Below, piece by piece: positions 25,801-36,331 of a stretch of 64,000 bases of DNA. Numbering within the stretch: position 1 is the stretch's first letter; every line of letters starts with the position of its first letter. The stretch is from UBA6163 sp031411655 (GTDB lineage Bacteria > Planctomycetota > Planctomycetia > Pirellulales > Pirellulaceae), in the NCBI GenBank assembly GCA_031411655.1, contig JANOBM010000040.1:1-64000 (forward strand), read 5' to 3'. A model generated the notes under the pieces. It searched no databases, had not been told where the DNA came from, and saw nothing but the letters and a program-made list of their open reading frames with translations. The position numbers and the translations under genes are program-made.

Positions 25801-26252
25801 CGAGGTTAGATCTCAGCGTGAGGATGGAGTGATTGGAAGGCAGGCTCGCGTGGATGGCGACATGCCGCCAAAAGTCAGCGATGTGGACACATCCGAACAC
25901 GAGTGGACACGACCAAAGCTCATACCAATTTATTTGAAGCCCCGTTCTTAAGGGCGAAGTACTTAAGAGCCATTGCGAATCGGCCGTTGGATTGACAATA
26001 CGAAGCTCAATGAGCGCATACGAATGGCACAGGCCGTCGATCGATAGTGCACGAAAAGATTCCGCCAGTGATCCCTATCGCACACTTTTAGTTGAACTTG
26101 TCATGAGGTGCGAGCCGTCATTGGTTCAATGACGGTACGCAATTCGATGTCGTCGGTGGGATGGCGATTCTCCGGTTCCGCACTCCAGTTGCGATGGTTC
26201 GTATTTCAAAATGATGGCAGCTTGGAAAAACCAATTGCGAATGTACATGTGA
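25801..26252. other. Intergenic region with one perfect hairpin
   Basis: No gene is evident. A perfect stem-loop lies at 26115-26135. The rest has no recognisable element. Confidence 0.5.
26115..26135. promoter_or_regulatory. Perfect inverted repeat upstream of RTX-like gene
   Basis: CCGTCATTG-GTT-CAATGACGG gives a perfect 9-bp stem with a 3-base loop. No T-run follows on either side, so it is more likely an operator or RNA structure than an intrinsic terminator. Confidence 0.45.
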
Positions 26253-27923
26253 ATGAACGAAGGTTTCGGCATAAGAATTGCGTTGGTTCGGATGTGGTCA
26301 GAGAGACCTTGGTTGTTGTTCTGTCGCGGTGATGTTATTGAAAAGGGCTGCAAAGTGTTTTCTGAATCATATAAAAACGTAAAACAATTTCTTAGGTCTG
26401 CCAAGCGAATGAACGCCGGCCGTCGGCGTGGTCGGTCTGTCTTTCGGAAGCCCGTTGGCGAATCACTGGAGAGCCGTGTCGTACTGGCTGGAAATGTACT
26501 TGCGAGCTTCAACCCGGCGTCAATGACGCTGACGTTTACCGGAGACTCGGCTGCAAATAGCGTCTTGTTGTCGGAGGACGTCGCCTTCAATGCGTTCATC
26601 ACCGGAACGAACGGCACGACGATCAATGGAGCGGCCAGTAGGTCGATAGCAGAACTCACTGGCGGGCAGAATCCACTCGCTGTCGTCATCAATGGCGGCG
26701 ACGGAGGAGATGTGGTGACGTTTGACTCAACCAACCCATTCTACTTTCCCGGCGTCATGACGATTAACGGAGGCGGCGGCAATGACATAGTCAACATTGG
26801 CACCACCTTCGGCCAATGGGTGGAGTTCGGTGCGTTGACAATCAATGGAGACGCCGGGAATGACACCATCGCCTTTAAAAGTGATTCCTCCCTCGAATCC
26901 TCGACGATTGCCGTCCTCAACGGAGGAGCAGGGAACGATTCGTATTTGTTCGATACAGACGCAAGCCTCCTCCCGTGCAGTATTACAGATCCTGCTGGCA
27001 TTGACACCCTAAGCTTCGCAGCAACAACCAATCGAGCAGTTTCCATGAACCTTGGCAGCACGGCGGTTCAGGCTGTCAACGAAGGGTTGTCACTGACTTT
27101 GTCCGCGAATAACTCAATCGAAAAGCTAATCGGTGGTTCAAGAAATGACCAGCTGACTGGCAATACTCTGGCCAACACAGTGACCGGGAACGGCGGTAAC
27201 GATATTCTGATCGGCGGAGCAGGAGATGATGTGCTGATTGGAGGAGCAGGAAATGATGTCTATGTGTTTGATACAGATCTTGCTCTCGGAACCGACATTA
27301 TCAATGAATCCGGAGGCGGTGTCGACACGTTGAATTTTAGCGCGACAACAGAACGAGCTATAACAGTCGATCTCGGGAACGCGGCCGCCCAGGAGGTCAA
27401 TGTTGGGCTGACGCTAACGTTGTCGGCAAACAATACCATTGAGAATGTGATCGGCGGTTCGTTAGCGGACACACTCACAGGAAACAGTCTGTCCAACGTT
27501 GTATCGGGCGGTCCGGGGGCCGATACACTTTCCGGGGGTGGCGGTGGAAAGAATATTCTGATTGGCGGTTCCGGTGCCGACATCCTGAACGGCGCATCAA
27601 ATCAGGATCTGCTGGTCGGAGCTAGGTACACGCTGGAGAAAAACGTTACCGCTCTCCTGGCCCTGCGAAGCGAGTGGATATCGTCCAGCAGTTATGACAC
27701 ACGTGTTGCGCATCTATTGGGTACGCTCGGAGGTGGACTGAATGGAAGCTATGTTCTGACGTCAACGACGGTCAAGGAAGACTCAAGCCGCGACCGGTTA
27801 CTGGGCGGCACCGGCAAGGACTGGTACTTCCGAAACATCGCTGGTGCCACCGTGTCACAGCGTGATCTCGTGACCGATTCCGAAGTCGATAGCGTTTTCA
27901 CCGAAATCAGTTCGTGGCTGTAA
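26253..27923 (+). CDS. Secreted RTX-like calcium-binding repeat protein
   Basis: Up to 556 residues; alternative starts are GTG at 26355 (after AAAGG) or ATG at 26409. Near the N-terminus is an Arg-rich segment followed by GESLESRVVLAG, the LExR-x-VLA signal found in planctomycete secreted giants. The body contains RTX-type nonapeptide repeats (GGNGGNDILIGGAGDDVLIG-like) interspersed with two homologous segments containing NSIEKLIGGS or NTIENVIGGS. The C-terminus is not repetitive. Family proteins are exported and bind calcium, often as adhesins or enzymes; no catalytic domain is visible here. Confidence 0.82.
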   Translation: MNEGFGIRIALVRMWSERPWLLFCRGDVIEKGCKVFSESYKNVKQFLRSAKRMNAGRRRGRSVFRKPVGESLESRVVLAGNVLASFNPASMTLTFTGDSAANSVLLSEDVAFNAFITGTNGTTINGAASRSIAELTGGQNPLAVVINGGDGGDVVTFDSTNPFYFPGVMTINGGGGNDIVNIGTTFGQWVEFGALTINGDAGNDTIAFKSDSSLESSTIAVLNGGAGNDSYLFDTDASLLPCSITDPAGIDTLSFAATTNRAVSMNLGSTAVQAVNEGLSLTLSANNSIEKLIGGSRNDQLTGNTLANTVTGNGGNDILIGGAGDDVLIGGAGNDVYVFDTDLALGTDIINESGGGVDTLNFSATTERAITVDLGNAAAQEVNVGLTLTLSANNTIENVIGGSLADTLTGNSLSNVVSGGPGADTLSGGGGGKNILIGGSGADILNGASNQDLLVGARYTLEKNVTALLALRSEWISSSSYDTRVAHLLGTLGGGLNGSYVLTSTTVKEDSSRDRLLGGTGKDWYFRNIAGATVSQRDLVTDSEVDSVFTEISSWL

Positions 27924-28092
27924 GGCCAGCTTTCGGGCTCAGCAGGCTTTGCGCGGCTGATGAGCCTGATCGTCTTGGCCGAGATGCGTCCTGCTATGGT
28001 CGAAGCGTGGTTCGATGAAGAAGCTGCCCAGCAGTGGTGGTTCCTATTTCCCTTAATAGTTTAGAGCCTATGAAACAACTGCAACAGGCTCT

Positions 28093-31000
28093 GTGGAATA
28101 TCCTCCTGCCATGTCATCTTCATTGATTCGAAAAGTTCGCTCGTTAGCACCTGAATTTCGAAACCGCAAGCGTCGGATTCTGAGCCGCAGAATCGGTACG
28201 GGGTTGGAATCGTTGGAGCCTCGGTGCCTGCTCGCGACGCTGGCCCCGTTTCAGGTTCCGTTGTGGCATTCGGGATCGTCCCTAGCGCCTACCGATTCGA
28301 CGTTCAACTTCGAGATGGACGACTGGAACCATGATGGCAAGGAAGACATGTTCGCCATCAAGAAGTCTGGCACTGGCTCAGGCAAGACGGAAGTCTTCGT
28401 TTACTCCGGTGCCACTGGCTTCACCGCACCTCCGCTCTCCTATGCAACTGCTTTGTCACCGACCGATGACAACTGGCAATTCGAGCTCGCTGACTTTGAT
28501 GGCGGCGGAACAGTCGACCTGATCGCGGTCAATCGCGCTGGCAGTTCTGGCAAAACAGAAGTCACCGTATTGACGGGCGAAAGTAGTTTCCTAACCTCGC
28601 AGAAATTCAACACCGTCTTAGGCAATGTCGGAAGCAACTGGGTATTCGATGTCGTCGATTACAACGCAGACGGCAAGCTCGATTTGTATGGAATCGAGAA
28701 AAGCGGCGGTGCCTCTGGTACCACCGAGGTGCATGTGATGACGGGTGCCGAGTCGTCGCCAGGAGCAAAGTTTAGAACTTATTTACTTCACACCAAAACG
28801 GGCTTGCACCCCACAGGCCCGGAATTCGATTTCCATGTCGCTGACATGGATGGCAATGGCAGCAAGGACTTAGTGGCAATCAAGAAAAGCGGGACCGCCT
28901 CCGGACGCACCGAAGTCCATGTGCTAAGTGGTTCTGGAGTGCCTTACCAGGCATTCACCTCTCACATTGCCACCGAATTACACGTAACCGATTCCAACTT
29001 TGAATTCGACGTGATCGACTTCGCAGCGGCAGGTAGTGCAGCAAATCCCAACCCTCCATTGCATGACGGCTTGCGCGATTTGGTCGCATTCAAAAAGTTA
29101 AGCCCCGGACTCACCAGCACCGAGGTTCATGCGTACACCGGCGAGCCTCGACCATTGGCTGGTGATGCCACAATTCCGTTTCCAGCGGGAAGCACTAACA
29201 CCACACCAATCAATTTCAGCACTGGGATTGCAATCAGCGTCGAGCCCGGTGCTCCAGTCTCCAACTCCGGCCCAATCACGGGAGATGCGGGAAGTGTCGC
29301 CAGCGTAAACGGAGCAGGTACGCTTCAGCAGTCAGGAAACATCAATGTTGGGCAACTGGGACTGGAAGCCACATTGCAACTCACATCGAATGCATCGATT
29401 CATGCAACCAATGGAGTCGCTGTCGGATCGACGGGTGCCTTGATATTGGGGCCTGGTACAACGGTCGATCTGGGCAGCGCCGTGGCTGCCAAAAACGGCG
29501 GCCGCGTGGGAGGCACGGGAAACATTCTGGGAAATCTTTCCGTTGGCGAACCGGCGGCGCCCGGCAGCTTGGCAATCCTGGCACCGGGATCAAGTGCTGG
29601 CCGCTTGACTGTCGGAGCACTCACGCTCAATGCGGGAGGCAAGCTCGTCAGCGAAATCAAAGGTAATGCGGCCGGTACGACCTACGATCAGGTCGTGACT
29701 CAGTCGGTCGTTCTCAACAATGCACACCTGGAAACGCAAGCCACCTATGCTCCCGCGGCAGGCGCGGAGTTTGTCCTCATTCGCAATGATGGAGCCAGCG
29801 CGGTCACCGGGAGTTTCGTCGATTCAAGCGGCGTTGCCTTGCCCGAAGGTGCGGTCATCGATAACAACTTCGACGGAGCGGGAAAAACCGCGCGAGTTAG
29901 CTATGCGGGCGGAGATGGCAATGACGTGGTCGTCGTCGTCGATGGTCCCTTTACCTTCGTTTCGCCCACCAATAGCCAGGCGGACGACATTTCTGTTCGT
30001 CAGTCGGGCGGCGTGATTCAATTCCTTGTTAATGGAACGGTCGTCAGAGCACGAACGGCGGCCGGGTTGACGCAACTTACCGTGACCGGCGAAGCCGGAT
30101 TCGTCGACCAGTTGAGTGTTGACTTCGGCGGTGGTAACCCAATCCCCAGTGGCGGTCTGGTTTTCAATGCTGGGATCGATCCAGGCGACACAGTTTCGCT
30201 AGGAAGCTTTACGGCCGATGAAGTGAACCACACGTTCAATGCGTCCGGACAAAACCGCGTCAACATCGTCAATGGAACCGTCACCTCGACTTTGGTCTAT
30301 CCCGGCCAACTCATGATTTACGAAGGGATGACGGCGGCAAGTCGTACCTTTACGCTCACTGAACAAAGCGACTCGGTAAACTTGGAAGGAGACACGGCCG
30401 GCTTTGCCTTTACCCGGCTCTACTATGGCCAGCGTTACTTCGAGTTTCCCGATCCGACCAATCGTCTCGTGATTCAGGGGCGTGGTGGACTAGACGCCGT
30501 CAATATTGCGCCACTGTCCCAGCAGTTCGCCGCATCGCTTACGATCGATGGTGGAAATGGAACGGACAGCATTCAGGTCGCGACGTCACTCACTGGCCTT
30601 GCCAGCTTGGCATTGACTGCAGAATCCATCGGCCTTTCCGGCACAGCGTACGCCACCGTGGGCAGCCAGACCTACACCGGCAACGTCACGCTCCAGTCCA
30701 ACGCAGCGTTCTCAACGAGCGGCACTGCGGGATTGACCTTTGCAGGGACCGTCAACGGTGCACACGACATTGAGGTCAATGTTCCTGGGACCACTACTTT
30801 CGTTGGTGCGATTGGCACCACGACCCCCATCGGCGATGCGACTGGCGGCGCGCTAAGAATCAACTCCAGTGGGACCACCAACTTTTCGAACACCGTTCGA
30901 CTTGCCTCAGGCATCGTACAAGCCGACGCGGCAGGACCACTAAAGTTCGATCAGAACGTCACGATCACTGGAAGCGCGGCAGGATCGTCGCTGCAAGGGC

Positions 31001-34000
31001 AAGTCATTCTCGATGGATTAGCGTTCAAGTCAGTGGGTCCAGTGACGTTCGGCAATACCGCGACCGATCAACTGATCCTCAGCGGTGGTCCCGTCACGAT
31101 CGACACCACGAACACCGGTTCACTCGCCACCGTCAACGCCGTCGTCTCAGGAGCACAGAACATCGTTAAGGCTGGTCTGGGCACTCTGCTGCTCAAGACG
31201 CCGGCAACCTACACCGGCAGCACCACCATTCAGACCGGCACGCTGAAACTGGGTGCAGCCAATCTGCTTCCTAACGGCACCGCCGTGAGTGTCGCCACTG
31301 GCGCAAACGTCAACCTTGCCGGTTTCAATGAGACAATCGCAGCGTTAACGGGTAGCGGCGCGACGTTACTTGGCGTCGCCACACTGACTGTCGGCGGCAC
31401 CGTTGACGCCGCTTATTCAGGCGCGATCTCGGGCACTGGCAACGTGCGCAAGCGAGGCAGCCACCGCTGGACGCTTGCTGGCAGTAACACCTACACCGGC
31501 TGGACGAAAGTGGAAGTTGGCAGCCTTGAAGTCAACGGCGTGATCGGCGCCGGTGCGGCTGCGGGTCAGGTCTCCATCCTGGCCAACGCCGAGTTACGAG
31601 GTTTCGGTGCGATCAATGCTTCGTCGCTTATTTCAACCGGCGGCACGCTCTATCCGACGGGCGTGCTGGAAGCTCCTAACACCAACCTCGACAGCGCCTC
31701 CACATTCAAGGTGGATCTAGGGCTTAGCAAGTTGGTCGTTACGGGGACCGTGACCCTTCAATCGCCGCACCTAGCCATCGGGCCAACCGCAGGATATGTC
31801 CATGTTCCAGGCAAGGACACCGCAATCATTGAGAATGACGGTACCGATGCGATCGTCGGCCAGTTCGCTGATTTCGCTCACGGAACTCCTTTCGATTTTG
31901 GTCCTGAAAAATTCTCCCGGTTGCTGTATCGCAGTGCCAATCCGTTGCTGGTGAACGATGTCTATGCGCATGCGACGTTGATCACGGGCACACCAAACCA
32001 ACGTGTAACGTCCAACGCTCCAGGATTTATTGCGGACATCGCGTCGGACGCGCGAGGTAATTACGTGGTCGTTTGGAACGATTCTGAGGGGAGCTATTTG
32101 CGTCTTTATAGCGCGACGGGTACACCAACGAGCCCAATCATTCCTCTTGATGGCTGGCAAGGATATCCCAAGCTTGCCATGGATGGTGATGGTAATTTCG
32201 TCTTGGGCTACATCAATCCTGATACCGGCGTTGAACTTCTGGTCCAGAGATTCGATCGCTTGGGTGTGCGAATCGGCACGCCAATCGAAATGTCTGGAAT
32301 TAGCGGGAACACTTCATCATGGAACATCGCTATGGCGGGTGATGGTCAGTTTGTTGTTGCCGCAGATGCATTAACGCCAACAAACGAAGCGGGGGGCGGC
32401 GTGAGAGTTCGGCGTTATTCAGCAACCGGCATTCCGCTGGATTCGCAGCCCATCACCGTAACACCGTATGCACCCGGCGAATTTAGGGGAAGTCCCGAAA
32501 TTGCGATCAACAAGCGCGGAGATTTCATCGTTGCATGGCAACGGATCTTTGAAAATGGCCAAACGTGGAATCTTCTCGCCCGTCGATTTAACAACGACGG
32601 CATTCCACTAGACAGTCAGCCGGCATTGGTTGCTGACGGCGCGGGTTATGGGAAATTTAATGTTGGTATAGATTCGCAGCGGAATTACTCGGCAACATTC
32701 ACGCGACGAGAAGGTCCCGATTATGACATTCCACGCATCCGCAAGTATAGCGTTAGCGGCCAGTTAGTTGCGGATATTGCTTTGGGCCAAGGGTTTTCGG
32801 GAACAGGTGATCGATACTTTGGTATGGACGAACAAGGAAACATGGCCGTCGTTCAATCCACGGGAGGAGGAAACGGCCCATCTCGACTATCGGTCTACCA
32901 TTCCAGCGGCCAGGTTATCAAAAACGAACTCGTTCTTGGGTCCGAATTAAGCCATCAAGGGTCAACGATTTCCATGTCTCGCGATGGATCGATCGCTGTG
33001 TTAACACTTCAAGGATCATCGCTTGGCTATACCAGCTACAGGACTCAGACGTTTAACGAAACGGTGGACGCCGTTGCAACTCGTCTCACAACGGATGCGA
33101 AGACTAGCGTGGTTGTCACCTACGATATCGACAACGGTCCCGTCGGGCCCATCGGCCTTAATTTCTATCGATCCATCGATGCCGTCTTTGATGCGTCCGA
33201 TACGCTATTGGCAGCCACAACGCTTTCCGATTCGGCCGACTTGACGCGGGGCGCGCATAGCAGGAGCTACGCGGTTGGCTCAGGTGTTGGCCAAATTCCG
33301 TTGCCAATAACTAGCGCCGACTACTACTTGTTTGCCGTGCTTGATCCCGGCGATTTCTTGTTCGAGTCCGACGTTGATCCAATCACCGAAGATAACGTGG
33401 CTCGGTACTTCGTTCACTTCAATCGACCGCCAGTGCTTGCGGGCGTCCCTGCGACGAGAACCTATGTCGAAAATGCTAATCGTATTCTGATCGCTCCCGC
33501 GGGCACCGTCACTGACCCCGATAGCAGCGTTCCTGGCTACCAGGATTTTGGCGGCGGCCAACTTTCCGTCACGATCACTGCGGGAGCAGACGCGAACGAT
33601 CGATTGACCATTGTTCATCAGGGCACCGCCGCAGGGCAGATCGGTGTTTCCGGTAGCAACGTGACTTTCGGCGGAACGGTCATCGGAAGCTTCACCGGTG
33701 GTCTTGGCAGCATACCGCTCGCGATTGCTTTTAACGACAAATCATCAGCGGCTTCGGCGCAAGCACTATTGCGAGCGATTGCTTTCACAACGCTAGGCGA
33801 TGATCCTAGTACAGTGCCCCGTAACGTTCGCATAACGCTGGTCGACGGTGACGGTGGGACCAGTAACATGCCTACCACAAGCATCACCGTGACCGCAGTG
33901 AATGATCGTCCCGTCATCACCGGCTTTGGTTCAGCGATCACTTACACCGAAGATAGCCCACCAATCGCCATCGCGGCAGCCACAGCCGTGATCACCGATG

Positions 34001-34812
34001 TGGACTCCGCCAACTTCGCTGGCGGAACATTGACCGCCAAGATGAGCGTCGGCGCTCGCGCCGAGGATCGACTTTCGATTCGCAATACCACCACACTGAC
34101 AACCAACGTCAGCAGCCAACTGCTGCTCAGCGGGACCGTGATTGGAACATTCACTGGCGGAACCGGGACGACACCGCTGGTGATCACGTTCAATGCTCAA
34201 AGCAGCCCCGCCGCAGCGAGCGTGGTGTTGCAGAACATTGTCTACCATGCGGACTCAGAGAATCCCTCCGCCACGCCTCGCACCGCATGGGTGCAACTTA
34301 CCGACGGCGACAACGCGACCAGCGTTGCGGTGACCAAAACGGTCAATGTCACACCTGTCAATGACAAGCCAGTGCTTGGCGGTATCGGTGGCACGGTTCC
34401 CTATCCGAACAATGGAGCAGCGGTGTCACTCGCGACGGCAGCGACAGTCACCGATCTCGATAGTCCGAATCTAAATCTTGGCAAGCTCACCATCCGAGTC
34501 ACCACAGGCGGAAACGCAAGCAATCGCATCGAATTGAGCGGAACGATGTTCACGACCAACGCCAGCAACCAACTGCTTCGCAGCGGCGTGGTGATCGGGA
34601 CACTCAACGCAAACGCTGGGATGGGGCTCACCAAGTTCGAGGTCACGTTCAATGCTCAGGCGACGCCGTTCTATGTCCAGCAACTCATCCGTGCGATGAA
34701 GTTTCGCACCGTGGGAAGCACGAGCACCGTCGACCGAGTCGTCTCATTCACCTTGACCGACGGAGACAACGGCACTAGCGCAACGGTTAGTACTCTTGTC
34801 GATGTCCAGTGA
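28093..34812 (+). CDS. Giant secreted multidomain protein (FG-GAP-like, autotransporter-type, cadherin-like repeats)
   Basis: 2,239 residues; the start could be GTG 28093 or ATG 28111 (MSSSLIRKVRSL). The N-terminus has many basic residues, then GLESLEPRCLLAT. Residues about 75-360 hold five FG-GAP/VCBS-like repeats of about 60 residues (D-x-N-x-DGK-D-L-x-A-I-K-K-S-G). Residues about 360-1240 are beta-helix-like, with autotransporter-associated strand repeats around 1000-1150 (GTLLLKTPATYTGSTTIQTG and WTLAGSNTYTGWTKVEVGSL). Residues about 1300-1650 contain propeller-like repeats (GDFIVAW, GNFVLGY). Three cadherin-like repeats of about 150 residues fill 1776-2239. No dockerin or anchor is seen at the end. 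Probably a surface or matrix protein. Confidence 0.85.
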   Translation: MEYPPAMSSSLIRKVRSLAPEFRNRKRRILSRRIGTGLESLEPRCLLATLAPFQVPLWHSGSSLAPTDSTFNFEMDDWNHDGKEDMFAIKKSGTGSGKTEVFVYSGATGFTAPPLSYATALSPTDDNWQFELADFDGGGTVDLIAVNRAGSSGKTEVTVLTGESSFLTSQKFNTVLGNVGSNWVFDVVDYNADGKLDLYGIEKSGGASGTTEVHVMTGAESSPGAKFRTYLLHTKTGLHPTGPEFDFHVADMDGNGSKDLVAIKKSGTASGRTEVHVLSGSGVPYQAFTSHIATELHVTDSNFEFDVIDFAAAGSAANPNPPLHDGLRDLVAFKKLSPGLTSTEVHAYTGEPRPLAGDATIPFPAGSTNTTPINFSTGIAISVEPGAPVSNSGPITGDAGSVASVNGAGTLQQSGNINVGQLGLEATLQLTSNASIHATNGVAVGSTGALILGPGTTVDLGSAVAAKNGGRVGGTGNILGNLSVGEPAAPGSLAILAPGSSAGRLTVGALTLNAGGKLVSEIKGNAAGTTYDQVVTQSVVLNNAHLETQATYAPAAGAEFVLIRNDGASAVTGSFVDSSGVALPEGAVIDNNFDGAGKTARVSYAGGDGNDVVVVVDGPFTFVSPTNSQADDISVRQSGGVIQFLVNGTVVRARTAAGLTQLTVTGEAGFVDQLSVDFGGGNPIPSGGLVFNAGIDPGDTVSLGSFTADEVNHTFNASGQNRVNIVNGTVTSTLVYPGQLMIYEGMTAASRTFTLTEQSDSVNLEGDTAGFAFTRLYYGQRYFEFPDPTNRLVIQGRGGLDAVNIAPLSQQFAASLTIDGGNGTDSIQVATSLTGLASLALTAESIGLSGTAYATVGSQTYTGNVTLQSNAAFSTSGTAGLTFAGTVNGAHDIEVNVPGTTTFVGAIGTTTPIGDATGGALRINSSGTTNFSNTVRLASGIVQADAAGPLKFDQNVTITGSAAGSSLQGQVILDGLAFKSVGPVTFGNTATDQLILSGGPVTIDTTNTGSLATVNAVVSGAQNIVKAGLGTLLLKTPATYTGSTTIQTGTLKLGAANLLPNGTAVSVATGANVNLAGFNETIAALTGSGATLLGVATLTVGGTVDAAYSGAISGTGNVRKRGSHRWTLAGSNTYTGWTKVEVGSLEVNGVIGAGAAAGQVSILANAELRGFGAINASSLISTGGTLYPTGVLEAPNTNLDSASTFKVDLGLSKLVVTGTVTLQSPHLAIGPTAGYVHVPGKDTAIIENDGTDAIVGQFADFAHGTPFDFGPEKFSRLLYRSANPLLVNDVYAHATLITGTPNQRVTSNAPGFIADIASDARGNYVVVWNDSEGSYLRLYSATGTPTSPIIPLDGWQGYPKLAMDGDGNFVLGYINPDTGVELLVQRFDRLGVRIGTPIEMSGISGNTSSWNIAMAGDGQFVVAADALTPTNEAGGGVRVRRYSATGIPLDSQPITVTPYAPGEFRGSPEIAINKRGDFIVAWQRIFENGQTWNLLARRFNNDGIPLDSQPALVADGAGYGKFNVGIDSQRNYSATFTRREGPDYDIPRIRKYSVSGQLVADIALGQGFSGTGDRYFGMDEQGNMAVVQSTGGGNGPSRLSVYHSSGQVIKNELVLGSELSHQGSTISMSRDGSIAVLTLQGSSLGYTSYRTQTFNETVDAVATRLTTDAKTSVVVTYDIDNGPVGPIGLNFYRSIDAVFDASDTLLAATTLSDSADLTRGAHSRSYAVGSGVGQIPLPITSADYYLFAVLDPGDFLFESDVDPITEDNVARYFVHFNRPPVLAGVPATRTYVENANRILIAPAGTVTDPDSSVPGYQDFGGGQLSVTITAGADANDRLTIVHQGTAAGQIGVSGSNVTFGGTVIGSFTGGLGSIPLAIAFNDKSSAASAQALLRAIAFTTLGDDPSTVPRNVRITLVDGDGGTSNMPTTSITVTAVNDRPVITGFGSAITYTEDSPPIAIAAATAVITDVDSANFAGGTLTAKMSVGARAEDRLSIRNTTTLTTNVSSQLLLSGTVIGTFTGGTGTTPLVITFNAQSSPAAASVVLQNIVYHADSENPSATPRTAWVQLTDGDNATSVAVTKTVNVTPVNDKPVLGGIGGTVPYPNNGAAVSLATAATVTDLDSPNLNLGKLTIRVTTGGNASNRIELSGTMFTTNASNQLLRSGVVIGTLNANAGMGLTKFEVTFNAQATPFYVQQLIRAMKFRTVGSTSTVDRVVSFTLTDGDNGTSATVSTLVDVQ

Positions 34813-34823
34813 GTCGACGGGTG

Positions 34824-36197
34824 TCACTTTACTTCGATCGGCTTCGCACCTTCTAGTTGCTTGACTCTTCGCCGCAGCAGATCGATCTCTTTAAGGAGTG
34901 ATTTGATCGTATCCTGATCGATCGAAAGCGGATCGGCAGGAATACCGTCGTTGACATCGCCCTCGTCGGCTGCCGGTAGCTGGTCGTCATCCGATGCAAT
35001 TAACTTTGGCGCGGGGAGCATTTCGGTTTCTTCCGGCTTGGCATTGCCGATCAACGAAGGGGGATCGGTCGGAGCGATGCCGAGCACGCCTTCGGTCGAG
35101 GATGAATCAATCATGGGTCGTAGCGCCTCGTAGTCGCCTTGCTCAACCAAGGAATCAACACCATCGCTCGTATCGGAATCCTCGGCGTCAAGGTCTCGCA
35201 TGGGCGGCAGATCGGTATCGGTAACCATCGGAGCGAGGAGAGCGTCTTCGGTTGCGTCCGAAACAGGTGCCTCCAAATCCGGCGTTACGTTTGTCGCTGA
35301 GTTCTTAGGCGTTCCACCAAGCCAACTGCCTAAACTGCGTCCAAGCCCACCGAGTGACGGCACGGAAGCATCGGAGACAGCGCCGACCGGTTTAACGTTG
35401 GAACTTGCTTCCGCGCGAGCCAGAGCCGAGGCCTTACCGTCGGGGCCAGCCATAATGACACTTCTTGCCGAAAGCTTCTCATTTCGAACAAACTTCACCT
35501 CAACGCGATCGCCTGGGGATTGACTGGCGATGATTGCCAGCAGGCCTCCAACATCGTTCACCATCTTGCCATTCACAGCAACGATCAAATCGCCCTTTTC
35601 CAAACCGGCAATACGTGCTGGGGAGTCGGGTTCGGTTTCTACGACCACGGCACCGCGAGTCGGGCGCGGGGCTCGTCCTGGAACCTCCTGGGGAGGAGGA
35701 GTTTCGACGACTAAGCCAAGCTTGCCTTTCGGCTTGGCTGTAGGCGAAGTTGGTGGCAAATTACCAGCAGTCGTTGTAGCGTTGTTGGCTTTAGTGGCGC
35801 CGCGCGACGAGCTTGGAGCGTTGTAGTTTGACGTTCGATTCCCAGCGGACTGCGTTGCGGTTGTTCCAGCGGTGGCTGCTCGCTTTGCCGCGGCGGCTCG
35901 CTTTGCTGCGGCGGCCCGCTGAGTCTCGACAAGGCGCTGAGCTTCGACTCGCTGGGCTTCGGTTGCCGCTTGCTGGCGCTGTGCGGCAGTTAACGGAGGC
36001 TTGGCAACGGCATCGGCGGTAGGTGGTGCCAGCAGTCCTGGGGCTCGCTGCTGAATGGTCTCACGGACCCGCCCGCCCAGACGTCGCAAGGGTCCCTGAG
36101 CCGTGGCGGAACTTCCTATGACGAGCCCACCCAAAAGCGAGAGCAAAAAGACTGCTCGCGCAGGTGAAACCGCACTCGGTTGAATCTTCTTCAGCAT
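34824..36197 (-). CDS. Secreted PDZ domain protein
   Basis: I place the start at the ATG at 36197, since GAAAGG lies six bases upstream; in-frame starts at 36203 and 36233 also exist. Gives 457 residues. The signal peptide is MLKKIQPSAVSPARAVFLLS... ending ATAQ. An Ala/Gln/Arg-rich helical stretch follows (about 45-130). One PDZ domain lies at about 165-240 (AVVVETEPDSPARIAGLEKG, DLIVAVNGKMV). No protease domain is present, so it is a binding scaffold rather than an HtrA. The C-terminus ends in a short coiled coil, IKSLLKEIDLLRRRVKQLEG. It converges with the giant gene, with 11 bases between stops. Confidence 0.85.
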   Translation of the reverse strand: MLKKIQPSAVSPARAVFLLSLLGGLVIGSSATAQGPLRRLGGRVRETIQQRAPGLLAPPTADAVAKPPLTAAQRQQAATEAQRVEAQRLVETQRAAAAKRAAAAKRAATAGTTATQSAGNRTSNYNAPSSSRGATKANNATTTAGNLPPTSPTAKPKGKLGLVVETPPPQEVPGRAPRPTRGAVVVETEPDSPARIAGLEKGDLIVAVNGKMVNDVGGLLAIIASQSPGDRVEVKFVRNEKLSARSVIMAGPDGKASALARAEASSNVKPVGAVSDASVPSLGGLGRSLGSWLGGTPKNSATNVTPDLEAPVSDATEDALLAPMVTDTDLPPMRDLDAEDSDTSDGVDSLVEQGDYEALRPMIDSSSTEGVLGIAPTDPPSLIGNAKPEETEMLPAPKLIASDDDQLPAADEGDVNDGIPADPLSIDQDTIKSLLKEIDLLRRRVKQLEGAKPIEVK

Positions 36198-36331
36198 TTT
36201 CATCCTTTCAATCACACCACGTTCGCTCCGCACCCCGGTTAACCTGCGAAAAATGCCCAGGCCGTGCGACAGCTTCGAAACGTTATCTTAGGGGATTGGC
36301 ATGATCCGGTCACCTCGGCATTGGAAGTTAC

